Below the pieces are notes generated by a model. It was not told the DNA's origin. It saw only the letters and a list, made by a program, of their open reading frames with translations, and made no database searches. Positions 44,358-56,697 of a stretch of DNA of 64,000 bases are shown in pieces (positions within the stretch are counted from its first letter, which is position 1; each line of letters starts with the position of its first letter). A program made the position numbers and the translations under genes. Origin of the DNA: Rhodopseudomonas palustris JSC-3b (GTDB lineage: Bacteria; Pseudomonadota; Alphaproteobacteria; Rhizobiales; Xanthobacteraceae); the NCBI GenBank assembly GCA_000504425.1, contig KI632513.1, positions 3,671,500 through 3,735,499 on the forward strand, in the 5' to 3' direction.

Positions 44358-45404
44358 ATGACTGAGCCGTCCCGTATCGTTTCGCCGGAGCGCCGCGTTG
44401 ATGACGTCGGCGACACCGCGCTGCGGCCGCAATCGCTGTCCGATTTCGTCGGCCAGCAGCAGGCGCGCGCCAATCTGCAAATCTTCATCGACGCCGCGCG
44501 CAAGCGCCAGGAAGCGCTCGACCACGTGCTGTTCGTCGGCCCGCCCGGGCTTGGCAAAACCACGCTGGCGCAGATCGTGGCGCGTGAACTCGGCGTCGGT
44601 TTTCGCGCGACCTCGGGGCCGGTGATCGCCAAGGCCGGCGATCTCGCCGCGCTGCTCACCAATCTCGAAGAACGCGACGTGCTGTTCATCGACGAGATTC
44701 ATCGCCTCAGTCCTGCGGTCGAGGAAGTGCTGTATCCGGCGATGGAGGATTTTCAGCTCGATCTGATCATCGGCGAGGGGCCGGCGGCGCGTTCGGTGAA
44801 GATCGATCTGGCGAAGTTCACGCTGGTCGGGGCCACCACCCGAGCCGGGCTGCTCACCAACCCGTTGCGTGATCGGTTCGGCATTCCGGTGCGGCTGAAT
44901 TTTTACACCATTGAGGAGCTGGAAGGCATCGTCAGCCGCGGTGCGCACGTGCTCGGCGTCGGCATCACGCCCGATGGCGCCAATGAAATCGCGCGGCGCG
45001 CGCGCGGCACGCCGCGTATCGCCGGCCGGCTGCTGCGCCGGGTGCGCGATTTTGCGTCTGCCGCTGATGCCGACGCGATCGACCGCAAGATCGCCGATCA
45101 CGCGCTCAGCGCGCTCGAGGTCGATGCCGCCGGGCTCGATGCCATGGACCGGCGCTATCTTAGCGCGATCGCGCTCAATTATGGTGGCGGCCCGGTCGGG
45201 GTCGAGACCATGGCGGCGGCGCTGTCCGAGCCGCGCGACGCCATCGAGGACATCATCGAGCCGTTTCTGATCCAGTGCGGCTATCTGCAGCGTACCCCGC
45301 GCGGGCGGCTGCTGACTTCCCACGCTTTCCGCCATCTCGGCCTTGCCGAGCCCACGCGCGACACCGCGCAATTCGGTCTGTTCAGCGGCGATGAGGATGA
45401 ATGA
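44358..45404 (+). CDS. ruvB: Holliday junction branch-migration helicase RuvB
   Basis: 348 aa AAA+ ATPase motor. Walker [13 protein letters not shown], Walker [12 protein letters not shown], sensor 1 [11 protein letters not shown], arginine finger region NPLRDRFGI, sensor 2 [17 protein letters not shown], and the C-terminal winged helix [20 protein letters not shown]. It works with RuvA on Holliday junctions. Confidence 0.98.
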   Translation: MTEPSRIVSPERRVDDVGDTALRPQSLSDFVGQQQARANLQIFIDAARKRQEALDHVLFVGPPGLGKTTLAQIVARELGVGFRATSGPVIAKAGDLAALLTNLEERDVLFIDEIHRLSPAVEEVLYPAMEDFQLDLIIGEGPAARSVKIDLAKFTLVGATTRAGLLTNPLRDRFGIPVRLNFYTIEELEGIVSRGAHVLGVGITPDGANEIARRARGTPRIAGRLLRRVRDFASAADADAIDRKIADHALSALEVDAAGLDAMDRRYLSAIALNYGGGPVGVETMAAALSEPRDAIEDIIEPFLIQCGYLQRTPRGRLLTSHAFRHLGLAEPTRDTAQFGLFSGDEDE

Positions 45405-45453
45405 TCGCAGCCCGCCGCTGCCGATGTGACCAAGATCAGCAGGTAGTGAGCCC

Positions 45454-45897
45454 ATGAACTCTCTTGACGGCGCCATTCGCGACGGACTGCATCACATGCA
45501 GGTCCGGGTCTATTACGAGGACACCGATTTTTCGGGCATCGTCTATCACGCCAATTATCTGCGGTTCATGGAGCGCGGCCGCACCAATTATCTGCGGCTG
45601 CTCGGCGCCGAGCAGGGCGCGCTGTTTGCCGAGGCCGAGAGCGAAGCGCCGGGCTTTGCATTTGTGGTGCGCGCGATGCAGCTTGATTTTCTGAAATCGG
45701 CGAAGATGGACGACGTGCTCGACATCATCACCCGGCCGATCGAGGTGCGCGGCGCGTCGATCACCATGCATCAGGAAGTGCGACGCGGCGATGAGCTGTT
45801 GATGGACGCCAAGGTCAAGGTGGCGTTTGTGGCCGGCGGCCGCGCCCGGCCGATTCCCAAAGCGCTGCGGATCGCGATGTCCGCGGACGTGGCCTGA
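45454..45897 (+). CDS. ybgC: YbgC-family acyl-CoA thioesterase (Tol-Pal associated)
   Basis: 147 aa hotdog-fold protein. The active-site pattern YYEDTDFSGIVYHANYLRFM carries the catalytic Asp; ERGRTNYLRLLGAEQG and FLKSAKMDDVLDIITRPIEV follow. YbgC usually precedes tolQRAB-pal; here the next gene is a convergent unrelated one, so the tol genes are elsewhere. Follows ruvB by 49 bp. Confidence 0.92.
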   Translation: MNSLDGAIRDGLHHMQVRVYYEDTDFSGIVYHANYLRFMERGRTNYLRLLGAEQGALFAEAESEAPGFAFVVRAMQLDFLKSAKMDDVLDIITRPIEVRGASITMHQEVRRGDELLMDAKVKVAFVAGGRARPIPKALRIAMSADVA

Positions 45898-45918
45898 TCA
45901 GCGTCTCTTAAAAACGTC

Positions 45919-45943
45919 GATGCCCGCGACCGGCGCGGGCATC
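45919..45943. terminator. Bidirectional terminator-like hairpin between ybgC and convergent gene
   Basis: Perfect 10-bp stem GATGCCCGCG/CGCGGGCATC with a 5-base loop. Upstream TTAAAAA means minus-strand transcripts would end in a T run. Confidence 0.7.
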
Positions 45944-45967
45944 ATGAGTTCGGCGGAACCGCCGCTG

Positions 45968-46639
45968 TTACTTCGAGCGGCCCTTGCGCGGCTCGGGCTT
46001 CAGCGCCAGCGGGTCGAAGCCGATATAGAACACGTAGTAATCATTGGCGTTGCCCGGCGGCACCGGATAGACCACGTCTTCGATCACCAGCGTGAACGGC
46101 TCATTGCCGTCGGGCGTCATCGCCACGTTCGTGCGATAGGCCTGGGTGAACACGGTCTTCGGCTGCACGCCCTCATGCACCACCGCGACACGCAGCGGCA
46201 CGTCGACGCTGGTCGGCGCGCCGGCCGGTCCGGCGATCACCCGGCCCTGAATGCCGATCTTGGCCTTGATCTGGCCGTCGCTGAGCATGCAGCTGCGCGC
46301 CATGCGCGAGATCGTCGCCTGATAGCGCAGGTCGCTGCCGGCCGCCGGCTTATTCGGCAAGCCAACGGCGTAAGTCGAGGCGCCGGAGCGCACCGTCACT
46401 TCTGGGCAGGTCAGGTCGGTGTCCTGCGGCGGCGCCGCTGTGGCGCTGCCACCCTCGCTCGGCGCTGGCGCCGAGTCGCCGCCGCCAAACAGGCTCTTGA
46501 ATCGATCGGTGATGGATTGTGCGGACGCCGGCGTCGCCAGCAGCATGGCCGCAAGGCTCAACGCGATCGCGGGGCGCAACCCAAAAACCCGCCGCCCGGG
46601 AGTTGCCTGGGCAACGACAGTCAGACGCTCATCAAGCAT
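45968..46639 (-). CDS. Hypothetical exported protein
   Basis: 223 aa with GAGGATTTGA before the ATG. An extended basic N-terminus leads into a signal-like segment (about 21-41, LRPAIALSLAAMLLATPASA then QSI). Then there is a short variable linker and a predicted beta-rich domain (about 75-215) with two cysteines (LTCPEVTVRSGASTYAVGLP, ISRMARSCMLSDGQIKAKIG) and motif DVPLRVAVVHEGVQPKTVFT. The pattern is shared by Rhizobiales hypothetical envelope proteins. No function known. The C-terminus is basic (PRKGRSK). Confidence 0.78.
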   Translation of the reverse strand: MLDERLTVVAQATPGRRVFGLRPAIALSLAAMLLATPASAQSITDRFKSLFGGGDSAPAPSEGGSATAAPPQDTDLTCPEVTVRSGASTYAVGLPNKPAAGSDLRYQATISRMARSCMLSDGQIKAKIGIQGRVIAGPAGAPTSVDVPLRVAVVHEGVQPKTVFTQAYRTNVAMTPDGNEPFTLVIEDVVYPVPPGNANDYYVFYIGFDPLALKPEPRKGRSK

Positions 46640-46749
46640 TCAAATCCTCGGTGTCCCATCCAAGTGTTTCGACCAAATGTTGGCTGGCGGGACTATAACA
46701 AAGCCAAAGCGGCCAACCAAAGGCGTCGGCCGCCAGCCAACAGCCGGAA

Positions 46750-47337
46750 TCAGCCGCGGAAATCCTCGTTCAACAGCCCGAACAGCAGATGATCCTGCCA
46801 GACGCCGTTGATGCAGAGGTATTTGCGCGCCAATCCTTCGCGGCTGAAGCCGCATTTTTCCAGGACGCGGATCGACGCGGCATTGCTGGGGATGCAGGCC
46901 GCCTCGACCCGGTGCAGGCTGAGTTCGCCAAACAGCGTCGGCAGCAAGACGTGCAGCGCCGCCGTCATCACACCCTGCCGCGCATAGGGCTGGCCGACCC
47001 AATAGCCAATGGTGCCGGCCTGCACGATGCCGCGCCGGACATTGGCGACGGTGATGCCGCCGACCAGCAGGTCGTCGGCCTCGCGAAACACCAGGAACGG
47101 ATAGGCGCGGTCGCTGGCGATGTCTTCGGCATAGCGCCGCAGCCGGCGCCGATAGCCGGTGCGGGTCAGATCGTCAGACGGCCAGATCGGCTCCCACGGG
47201 GTCAGGAACGCCCGGCTCTGGTCGCGGAGCTGCGCCCATTGCGGGAAATCGGCCATCTGCGGCGGTCGTAGCAGCAGTCCGTGGCCGCGCGGCGTCAATG
47301 TCGCCGGGCCGGTGGTCGGCATGCGAAACAACGCCAC
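46750..47337 (-). CDS. GNAT acetyltransferase, RimJ/RimL type
   Basis: 195 aa; the GTG at 47337 has GGAGG seven bases upstream, so it is preferred to the internal ATG. The RimJ-like pattern is LRPPQMADFPQWAQLRDQSR, YPFLVFREADDLLVGGITVA, the acetyl-CoA loop VGQPYARQGVMTAALHVLLP and EAACIPSNAASIRVLEKCGF. The relatives acetylate N-termini of ribosomal proteins. It is the last gene after the M16 peptidase on the same strand. Confidence 0.92.
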   Translation of the reverse strand: MALFRMPTTGPATLTPRGHGLLLRPPQMADFPQWAQLRDQSRAFLTPWEPIWPSDDLTRTGYRRRLRRYAEDIASDRAYPFLVFREADDLLVGGITVANVRRGIVQAGTIGYWVGQPYARQGVMTAALHVLLPTLFGELSLHRVEAACIPSNAASIRVLEKCGFSREGLARKYLCINGVWQDHLLFGLLNEDFRG

Positions 47338-47384
47338 GATCGAACCTCCAGATGCCGAACGTCAGAACCTGAGCTGCGAGTGGA

Positions 47385-48674
47385 TCAGTGGTAGCTGGTC
47401 TGGGACTTTGCGCGCGTCAATCCTTCCGCAAAAGCGGCCGCGGTGTCCAGACCCTGGCCGCTGCCGAGCGCCGCCACGGCGGGCCGGCTGCGCGCCAACA
47501 AAGCGCGTGCCGCCTTGCTGGCCGATTCGACGCTGACCGCATCGATGCGCGCGATCAGCTCCGGAACCGGGATCGGCCGGCCATAGACCAGCACATGGCG
47601 CGCCAATTGCTCGACGCGCGAGCTGCAGCTCTCCAGTGCCATCAAGAGCCCGGCCTTCATCTGCGCCTTGGCGCGCGCGATTTCGGCCTCGGTCAGGGTA
47701 TCGACCGCCTCGCCGATCACATCGACGATCACTTCCATCATTTCCGGGGCATCGGCGGGATCGGTGCCGGTGTACAGCCCGAAAAAGCCGGTGTCGCTAT
47801 AGGGCGCGTGGAAAGTGTAGATCGAGTAGCACAGCCCGCGCTTCTCGCGCACTTCCTGGAACAGCCGCGAGGACATGCCGCCGCCGATCGTGTTGGTGAA
47901 CACCTGCAGGCTGAACAGCGACGGATCGAGCTGCGGCAGCCCTTCCAGCGCCAGCGTCAGATGGGCTTGTTCGAGATCGCGGTGCACCACCTTGACGCCG
48001 CCAGCACCAAACAACGCCGGCTGCGGCTTCGGCGCCGGGGCGCCGTTGAAGGAGGCAAAGCGCTGGCTCACCTCCTCGACCACCTGCTGGTGGTTGACGG
48101 CGCCAGCCGCGGCTACCACCATATCCGGCCCGCGATAATGGGTCGAGAGATAGCCGCGCAGCGTGTCGCGGGTAAAACCCTTCAGCGTCTGCGGCGTGCC
48201 GAGCAATGAGCGGCCCATCGGCTGTTCCGGGTAGCACAGCTCATTGAGATAATCGAACACCACATCGTCCGGCGTGTCCTGCGACGCGCCGATTTCTTGC
48301 ACGATCACGCTCTTTTCGCGCTCCAGCTCCTCCGGCTCAAACGAAGGGTGGGCGAGAATGTCGGACAGCACGTCGAGCGCCAGCGGCACGTCGGCCTTCA
48401 GCACCCGGGCATAGTAAGCGGTGGTCTCGGTCGAGGTCGCGGCGTTGAGATCGCCGCCGACCGCCTCGATCGTTTCCACGATTTCGCGGGAGCTGCGGGT
48501 CGTGGTGCCCTTGAACGCCATATGCTCAAGCAGATGCGAGATGCCGTGTTCGTCCGGCTTCTCGTCGCGGCCACCAACGCCGGCCCACACGCCAAGCGCC
48601 GCAGTTTCCAGATGGGGCATCTGGTCGGTGACGACGGTGAGGCCGGTGGGAAGCTTGGTGATTTCGACGCTCAT
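47385..48674 (-). CDS. M16-family zinc peptidase (mitochondrial-processing-peptidase-like)
   Basis: 429 aa from the ATG at 48674, which overlaps the thrC stop (ATGA). The inverted zinc motif HxxEH is His47-Leu-Leu-Glu50-His51 (ISHLLEHMAFKGT), with the third glutamate further on in EREKSVIVQEIGASQDTPDD. The C-terminal half has the family signature REKRGLCYSIYTFHAPYSDT. The closest relatives are bacterial homologues of the MPP beta subunit. It processes or degrades peptides; physiological substrate unknown. The thrC-M16-GNAT order is conserved in Bradyrhizobiaceae as far as I recall. Confidence 0.95.
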   Translation of the reverse strand: MSVEITKLPTGLTVVTDQMPHLETAALGVWAGVGGRDEKPDEHGISHLLEHMAFKGTTTRSSREIVETIEAVGGDLNAATSTETTAYYARVLKADVPLALDVLSDILAHPSFEPEELEREKSVIVQEIGASQDTPDDVVFDYLNELCYPEQPMGRSLLGTPQTLKGFTRDTLRGYLSTHYRGPDMVVAAAGAVNHQQVVEEVSQRFASFNGAPAPKPQPALFGAGGVKVVHRDLEQAHLTLALEGLPQLDPSLFSLQVFTNTIGGGMSSRLFQEVREKRGLCYSIYTFHAPYSDTGFFGLYTGTDPADAPEMMEVIVDVIGEAVDTLTEAEIARAKAQMKAGLLMALESCSSRVEQLARHVLVYGRPIPVPELIARIDAVSVESASKAARALLARSRPAVAALGSGQGLDTAAAFAEGLTRAKSQTSYH

Positions 48675-50089
48675 TGCGCTGCCCCTTGTTTCACCACGCG
48701 GCTCACGGCGAGCACGTAGTTCTCGATCGCCACCTGATCGCAGGGCATAGTCTTCACCTGTTCGGGTTTGGTCATCAAGCCGTCGAGCCATGACGGCAAG
48801 CCGGGCCGGACGCCGCACGCGGCCTCAACGGCATCTGGGAATTTGGCGGCATGGGCGGTCGATAGCACCACATTGGGCACGGTCGGCTCGGCCAGTTCGT
48901 GATCTGACACCGCGAGCGCCACCGCGGTGTGCGGATCGACCAGCTCGCCGGCTTCGCGCCAGGCGGTGCGGATCGCGGCGGCGGTCTCTTCCTCATCGGC
49001 GCGGCCGGCATCGAATTCGCTGCGGATCGCGGCCAGCACGGCATCGGGCAGCACGTAGCGGCCGGACTGCTTGAGCGAGGCCATCAGCCCGCGCACCAGC
49101 GAGGCGTCGCGGCCGGAGGCTTCGAACAGCAGCCGCTCGAAATTCGACGAGATCTGGATGTCCATCGACGGCGAGGTGGTGGCGTGCACTTCGCGCACTT
49201 CATGGATGCCGGTGCTGAGCGTACGCGACAGGATGTCGTTGACATTGGAGGCGATGCGCAGCCGGCGCACCGGCAGCCCCATGCGCTTGGCGACATAGCC
49301 GGCGAAGATGTCGCCGAAATTGCCGGTCGGCACGGTGAAATCAACCTCGCGCTGCGGCGCGCCGAGCGCGACCGCCGAGGTGAAGTAGTACACCACCTGG
49401 GCGATGATGCGCGCCCAATTGATCGAGTTGACGCCGGCCAGCGCCACCTGATCGCGGAATGCGTGGTGATTGAACAGCCCTTTGACGATCGACTGGCAAT
49501 CGTCAAACGTGCCCTGCAGCGCCAGCGCGTGCACATTGCTGGCCGCGGTGGTGGTCATCATGCGGCGCTGCACGTCGGAAATCCGGCCGTCCGGGAACAG
49601 CACCACGAGATCGACATTGCCGCGCCCGGCAAACGCTTCGACCGCGGCGCCGCCGGTGTCGCCCGAGGTGGCGACCACGATGGTGATGCGCTGCTGGCGC
49701 TTGGCGAGCACATGGTCCATCAGCCGCGCCAGGAGCTGCATGGCGACGTCCTTGAAGGCCAGCGTCGGGCCATGGAACAGTTCGAGCGTGAATTGGCTGG
49801 GGCTGACCTGGTTCAGCGGCACCACGGCCGGATGGCGGAAGCTGGCATAGGCCTCATTGGCCATGGCGCCGAGCTCGGCATCGGAGATTTCGCCGTGCAC
49901 GAACGGACGGATCACCTCGACAGCCACCTCCCAATAGGGGCGGCCGAAGAACGATGCGATGGTGTCGGCGGACAGCTGCGGCCAGGTCTCCGGCACATAG
50001 AGCCCGCCGTCGCGGGCGAGGCCGGTCAGCATGACATCGCAGAAACCGAGCTTGGGGGCCTCGCCCCTGGTCGAAATATAGTGCGGCAA
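48671..50089 (-). CDS. thrC: Threonine synthase
   Basis: 472 aa. No ATG is available at the N-terminus. The TTG at 50089 is chosen because GGAGG ends five bases upstream and it aligns the product with the family start (PHYISTRGEAPKLGF); TTG 50101 and GTG 50092 are alternatives. It converts O-phosphohomoserine to threonine with PLP. The PLP lysine is Lys113 in GPTLAFKDVAMQLL, and the phosphate-binding Gly/Thr loop is VPTGNFGDIFAGY; VATSGDTGGAAVEAFAGR is also typical. It follows the cox operon. Confidence 0.95.
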   Translation of the reverse strand: MPHYISTRGEAPKLGFCDVMLTGLARDGGLYVPETWPQLSADTIASFFGRPYWEVAVEVIRPFVHGEISDAELGAMANEAYASFRHPAVVPLNQVSPSQFTLELFHGPTLAFKDVAMQLLARLMDHVLAKRQQRITIVVATSGDTGGAAVEAFAGRGNVDLVVLFPDGRISDVQRRMMTTTAASNVHALALQGTFDDCQSIVKGLFNHHAFRDQVALAGVNSINWARIIAQVVYYFTSAVALGAPQREVDFTVPTGNFGDIFAGYVAKRMGLPVRRLRIASNVNDILSRTLSTGIHEVREVHATTSPSMDIQISSNFERLLFEASGRDASLVRGLMASLKQSGRYVLPDAVLAAIRSEFDAGRADEEETAAAIRTAWREAGELVDPHTAVALAVSDHELAEPTVPNVVLSTAHAAKFPDAVEAACGVRPGLPSWLDGLMTKPEQVKTMPCDQVAIENYVLAVSRVVKQGAAQ

Positions 50090-50193
50090 CACGTCCTCCA
50101 AAGGCGTGCGCTTTGCGGCAAGCCCTTGATATTAAGATAAAATTATCTTCCCGCGGGGGGATTTAGCGGCACCATAGCTGCTCCCTGAACGCT

Positions 50194-50985
50194 TCACAAG
50201 GAAACGGAGCGCCGGTTAGCGCTGCGGCGATCACGGAGTTGCCCATAGAGCCAGGCCGCAAAGACCAGGCTCACCGCCGCCGCCAGCCCGAACCAGGTAA
50301 TGGCGTATTGCAGGTGCTGATCGCGCAGCCGCACGGTCAGCGGTCCGGGTTTCGGCGCGTCGCTCGCCAGCTGCGGCGCTTCGAGGTCGATATAGAACGG
50401 CGCGGCGCTGTCCCAGCCGAGCGCCACGGCGATCGCAGCGAGGTCGCGCGCGAACCATAGCCGCTTGGCGGGATCGGGGGCGGCGATCAACAGCGTGCTG
50501 CGCTCCGGGAAGCGCAGATAGCCGACCATCTGCACGGCGCCGGCGCCGCGCAGCCGCTGCACCGCGTTGTCTTGCCGCGCGCGGTCGATCGCCGGGTTGC
50601 CGAGGAAGCCGGCATTGACCACCAGCTCGCTGCCGTCGCGCAGCTGCACCGGCAAGAGCGCAAAGGTGCCGGGCGTGGTGAGGTCGGCGCGGATCGCCGA
50701 GCCGGCGCTGTAGATCATGGCGTCGGGCGCGTCAGTGAAGCGGGCGCTGAAGGTGACGCGCCGGAATTCGTCGCGCGCCGGGCTGAGATCGGCCCAGTCG
50801 GCGGGTGGCGGCAGCGGCACCGGCGCGGCGGCGAGCCGCTCAGTCAGCGCCGCGATCAACGCCTGCTTGGCGACGCGGCGCTGCAATTGCCAGGCGCCGA
50901 GCGCCAGCAGTACCGCCACCATCACCAGCGCGATCAATGCCAGACCGGCGATGCCGCGCGCTGAGGCGAGCCGTTGCACGATCAT
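50194..50985 (-). CDS. SURF1-family cytochrome oxidase assembly protein
   Basis: 263 aa. Two membrane segments, at the N-terminus (about 13-33, IAGLALIALVMVAVLLALGAW) and the C-terminus (about 232-250, ITWFGLAAAVSLVFAAWLYG), enclose a periplasmic domain with the SURF1 motifs WQLQRRVAKQALI, FRRVTFSARFTDAPDAMIYS and the late pattern LRDQHLQYAITWFGLA. It delivers or stabilises heme a in subunit I. Starts 9 bp after coxC. Confidence 0.93.
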   Translation of the reverse strand: MIVQRLASARGIAGLALIALVMVAVLLALGAWQLQRRVAKQALIAALTERLAAAPVPLPPPADWADLSPARDEFRRVTFSARFTDAPDAMIYSAGSAIRADLTTPGTFALLPVQLRDGSELVVNAGFLGNPAIDRARQDNAVQRLRGAGAVQMVGYLRFPERSTLLIAAPDPAKRLWFARDLAAIAVALGWDSAAPFYIDLEAPQLASDAPKPGPLTVRLRDQHLQYAITWFGLAAAVSLVFAAWLYGQLRDRRSANRRSVSL

Positions 50986-50994
50986 GGCCGGCCG

Positions 50995-51849
50995 TCAGGA
51001 GGCACCGGCGATCGCCGCGCTGCCATTGCCCCAGACATAGATCGACACGAACAGGAACAGCCAGACCACATCGACAAAGTGCCAGTACCAGGCGGCGAAC
51101 TCGAAGCCGAGATGCTGTTTGGGCGTGAAATGACCGGCCTGGGCGCGCACCAGGCACACCGCCAGAAACACCGTGCCGACCATCACGTGAAAGCCGTGAA
51201 ACCCGGTCGCCATGAAGAACGTTGCGCCATAGACATTACCGGCGAACGAAAACGCCGCGTGGTTGTATTCGTAGATTTGCACGCAGGTGAACACCAGGCC
51301 GAGCGCGATGGTGCTGATCAGCCCCCATTTCAGGCCGCTGCGGTCATTGTTCAGCAGCGCGTGATGCGCCCAGGTCACGGTGGTGCCCGAGGTCAGCAGG
51401 ATCAGCGTGTTGAGCAGCGGCAGGTGCCAGGGATCGAAAGTCTCGATGCCCTTGGGCGGCCAGACGCCGCCAAACAGCGCGGTGCGCGCGGCATGGACTG
51501 GATCGGCGGGAAACAGCGCGGCATTGAAGAACGCCCAGAACCAGGCGACGAAGAACATCACCTCGGAGGCGATGAACAGGATCATGCCGTAGCGGTGGCT
51601 GAGCTGCACCACGCGGGTATGGTCGCCCTGGTGCTCGGCTTCATCGACCACGTCGCTCCACCACGCCGCCATGGTGTACAGCACGCCGACTGCGCCGGCG
51701 CCGAACACATAGCCGGCGCCAGGGAACATCTGGTGCATCCAGCCGATCGCGCCGATCGCCATCACGAAAGCCGAGAACGAGCCGACGATCGGCCACGGGC
51801 TCGGCGCGACCAGATGATAGTCGTGGTGCTTGCCGTGTACGCCAGCCAT
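50995..51849 (-). CDS. coxC: Cytochrome c oxidase subunit III (aa3 type)
   Basis: 284 aa with seven membrane segments. Landmarks are [40 protein letters not shown] with the conserved Glu, [40 protein letters not shown] and the final [20 protein letters not shown]. It stabilises the oxidase core. Between ctaG and surf1 in the operon; no DUF983 gene lies between, unlike in some relatives. Confidence 0.97.
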   Translation of the reverse strand: MAGVHGKHHDYHLVAPSPWPIVGSFSAFVMAIGAIGWMHQMFPGAGYVFGAGAVGVLYTMAAWWSDVVDEAEHQGDHTRVVQLSHRYGMILFIASEVMFFVAWFWAFFNAALFPADPVHAARTALFGGVWPPKGIETFDPWHLPLLNTLILLTSGTTVTWAHHALLNNDRSGLKWGLISTIALGLVFTCVQIYEYNHAAFSFAGNVYGATFFMATGFHGFHVMVGTVFLAVCLVRAQAGHFTPKQHLGFEFAAWYWHFVDVVWLFLFVSIYVWGNGSAAIAGAS

Positions 51850-51907
51850 GACATCCTCCCTAAGCGGCGCCGTTCCGCCGCCGTGGCTTTCTCACAAAGG
51901 CGCGCCG

Positions 51908-52528
51908 CTACAGCGCGCCTTGATCCTTCTTGCTGTCGCCAGCGACCTGCGGGCGGGGTTCGCCGCGCACCGGATAGAATGTGTAGGACAGCGTGATGGT
52001 GTTGAGCGTATCGGCATCGCGGTCGCGGGCGATCGCCGGATCGATATAGAACACCACCGGCATCGCGCGGCTTTCGCCGGGGCCGAGGGTTTGGTCGGTG
52101 AAGCAGAAGCAATTGATCTTCTGGAAATAGCTGCCGACCGTCAGCGGCGCGACATTATAGGTTGCCTGGCCGGTGGTCGGCTGCGCGCTGCGATTGGTGA
52201 CTTGGTAGTAAACCGTTGTCACCTCGCCGATCGCCAGTTCGATCTCGTTCTGCTCGGGCCGCAGCGTCCAGGGCAGGCCATTGACATTGGCATCGAACCG
52301 CACCGCGATATGGCGCGACAGCGGAGCTGTGCGCGGTGCTTCGCGCGCGACCTGGGTGGTGCCGTTATAGCCGGTGACGCGGCAGAACCAATTGTAGAAC
52401 GGCACCGCGGCATAGGACGCACCGACCATCAGCGCCACCACCAGCCCGCAAACTGCCGCCACCGCAGTATCGCGGCCGAGCGGGCGCTGCGGGCGGGGCG
52501 GATCGGAGCTTGGCAACGGCGCGTGCAT
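51908..52528 (-). CDS. ctaG: Cytochrome c oxidase assembly protein CtaG/Cox11
   Basis: 206 aa. One N-terminal membrane segment (about 22-42) and a periplasmic Ig-like domain. The copper-binding cysteines are in [16 protein letters not shown], the Cox11 signature; [17 protein letters not shown] carries the additional conserved Cys. It supplies CuB to subunit I. Confidence 0.96.
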   Translation of the reverse strand: MHAPLPSSDPPRPQRPLGRDTAVAAVCGLVVALMVGASYAAVPFYNWFCRVTGYNGTTQVAREAPRTAPLSRHIAVRFDANVNGLPWTLRPEQNEIELAIGEVTTVYYQVTNRSAQPTTGQATYNVAPLTVGSYFQKINCFCFTDQTLGPGESRAMPVVFYIDPAIARDRDADTLNTITLSYTFYPVRGEPRPQVAGDSKKDQGAL

Positions 52529-52549
52529 GGCTCGTGCTCCTTTGCCTGT

Positions 52550-52723
52550 CTAAATCGGCCGCACCAGCACCGCCGGGCCCTTCACCAATGTCACCGCGAA
52601 GAACAGCAGCGCCAGCAGGGCCAGCACCGAGGCAATGGCGATCGAGCGCGCGCGCCGCGACTGCTGCTGCGCCGGCGTGAGCACGATGCCATCGGTGAGG
52701 CGTTCGGTCGGAGGTTCGGTCAT
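52550..52723 (-). CDS. Small CoxF-like membrane protein of the oxidase operon
   Basis: 57 aa from the ATG at 52723 (GGAGAGCTGCC upstream). A polar N-terminus with basic RRARS, then one membrane segment (about 33-50, AIASVLALLALLFFAVTLVK). Such small proteins sit at this place in alphaproteobacterial cox operons (often called CoxF) and are thought to help assembly; function not shown. Gap of 21 bp to ctaG. Confidence 0.75.
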   Translation of the reverse strand: MTEPPTERLTDGIVLTPAQQQSRRARSIAIASVLALLALLFFAVTLVKGPAVLVRPI

Positions 52724-52742
52724 GGCAGCTCTCCTGATGGCG

Positions 52743-53681
52743 CTACAGCGCGATGGGCAGCCGTGCCGCCAGCTCGCCAAGCAGCAACGCGGCAAACAGC
52801 GCAAACAGATAGACAATGGAAAAGCGAAACAAACGGCGTGCGGCGCGCAGCGCGGCGGCCCCTGTTCTCTGGCGATAGACGCTCGCCGCCAGCGTCAGCA
52901 TCACCGCGCCGAGCATCAGTGCCGCGGCGCCATAAGCGGCGCCGAAATAGCCGAGCGGCCACGGCGCCACCGCGACCGCGACCAGCACGATGCTGTACAG
53001 CAGGATTTGCAGCCGCGCCGCGTCAGAGCCTGCGACCACCGGCAGCATCGGCACGCCGGCGCTGGCGTAGTCGCCGCGCCGGAATAGTGCCAGCGCCCAG
53101 AAATGCGGCGGCGTCCAGAAAAAGATGATGGCGAACATGATCAGCGGTTCGATCGCCAGCGAGCCGGTGACCGCGCTCCACGCCACCACCGGCGGCAAAG
53201 CGCCGGCGGTGCCGCCGATCACGATGTTCTGCGCGGTGCGCCGTTTCAGCCAGATGGTGTAGATCACCACGTAAAAGAAGATCGTGAACGCCAGCAGGCC
53301 GGCTGCGATCCAATTCACCAGAATGCCGAGCGTGATCACCGAGAACAGCGCCAGCGTCATGCCAAAAGTCAGCGCTTCGGGCTGGGTGATGCGACCGCGC
53401 GGAATCGGCCGGCCCGCGGTGCGGGTCATCTTGGCGTCGAGGTCGGCCTCGTACCACATGTTGAGCGCGCCGGCGGCGCCGGCACCGGCGGCGATGCACA
53501 ATAGCGCGGTGATCGCCAGCACCGGATGAAAATCGCCGGGCGCCAGTATGAGGCCGACCAGCGCCGTGAACAGCACCAGCGACATCACCCGCGGCTTGGT
53601 GAGCGCGATGTAATCACGCGGCAGCGCTTCGGAGATGCGCGGCGGTGGCAGTTCGAGCACCCGGCTTTCGATCAGCGACAC
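52743..53681 (-). CDS. ctaB: Protoheme IX farnesyltransferase (heme O synthase)
   Basis: 312 aa from the GTG at 53681 with GGAGGG four bases upstream; longer frames would run into coxA. A UbiA-superfamily prenyltransferase that adds the farnesyl group to protoheme. The first Asp-rich motif is [20 protein letters not shown], and the second region is [20 protein letters not shown]. About nine membrane helices. Provides heme O, precursor of heme A, for the neighbouring oxidase. Confidence 0.96.
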   Translation of the reverse strand: MSLIESRVLELPPPRISEALPRDYIALTKPRVMSLVLFTALVGLILAPGDFHPVLAITALLCIAAGAGAAGALNMWYEADLDAKMTRTAGRPIPRGRITQPEALTFGMTLALFSVITLGILVNWIAAGLLAFTIFFYVVIYTIWLKRRTAQNIVIGGTAGALPPVVAWSAVTGSLAIEPLIMFAIIFFWTPPHFWALALFRRGDYASAGVPMLPVVAGSDAARLQILLYSIVLVAVAVAPWPLGYFGAAYGAAALMLGAVMLTLAASVYRQRTGAAALRAARRLFRFSIVYLFALFAALLLGELAARLPIAL

Positions 53682-53748
53682 GTGACCCTCCCTGAATGTT
53701 TTTAGCCGTCCTCGCGATCGCCTGCGGGCCGGCTCAGATCGCGAGTAT

Positions 53749-56291
<2,543 letters not shown>

Positions 56292-56697
56292 GCCGCTCGC
56301 CTCCCTTGTTTTTGTTGTTCAGCCCGTTTGTCACGGGTCTTGTTTTGAGTGGTCTTGTTTTGAGTGGTTTTGGCAAAGTCTCGCGTCAGCTTGGATCGAC
56401 TTTGCGTTGCAATCGCAATTTGAAATCATAATTCGGACCCAGTCGCAATGTGAGACGGCCGTCAGTAGCTGATGGTCCGCCATGCAATCGGGCTTGGAAC
56501 GTATTGGTCCCGGAACAAATGTCGCGGCCCGAGAATGGTTCCAACAGCCATCGATGCGCCGCGCTTGACAGAACTGGTGCTGGCGTTACGCCTCATGGCA
56601 ACCGTTGTGCCGGCGCGCTGGCGCGGCGGGCCATCCGCCGGCTTGCCGTCACGGCGCCGTCGTTGCCGTAGCAGTCCATTGACCGGATCGCCGTCCC
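56292..56697. promoter_or_regulatory. Divergent promoter region between coxB and the IalB-family gene
   Basis: 406 bp without a gene. It contains a 15-bp exact tandem duplication (GGTCTTGTTTTGAGT) at 56336-56365 close upstream of coxB. No FNR/FixK palindrome was recognised. Confidence 0.6.
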
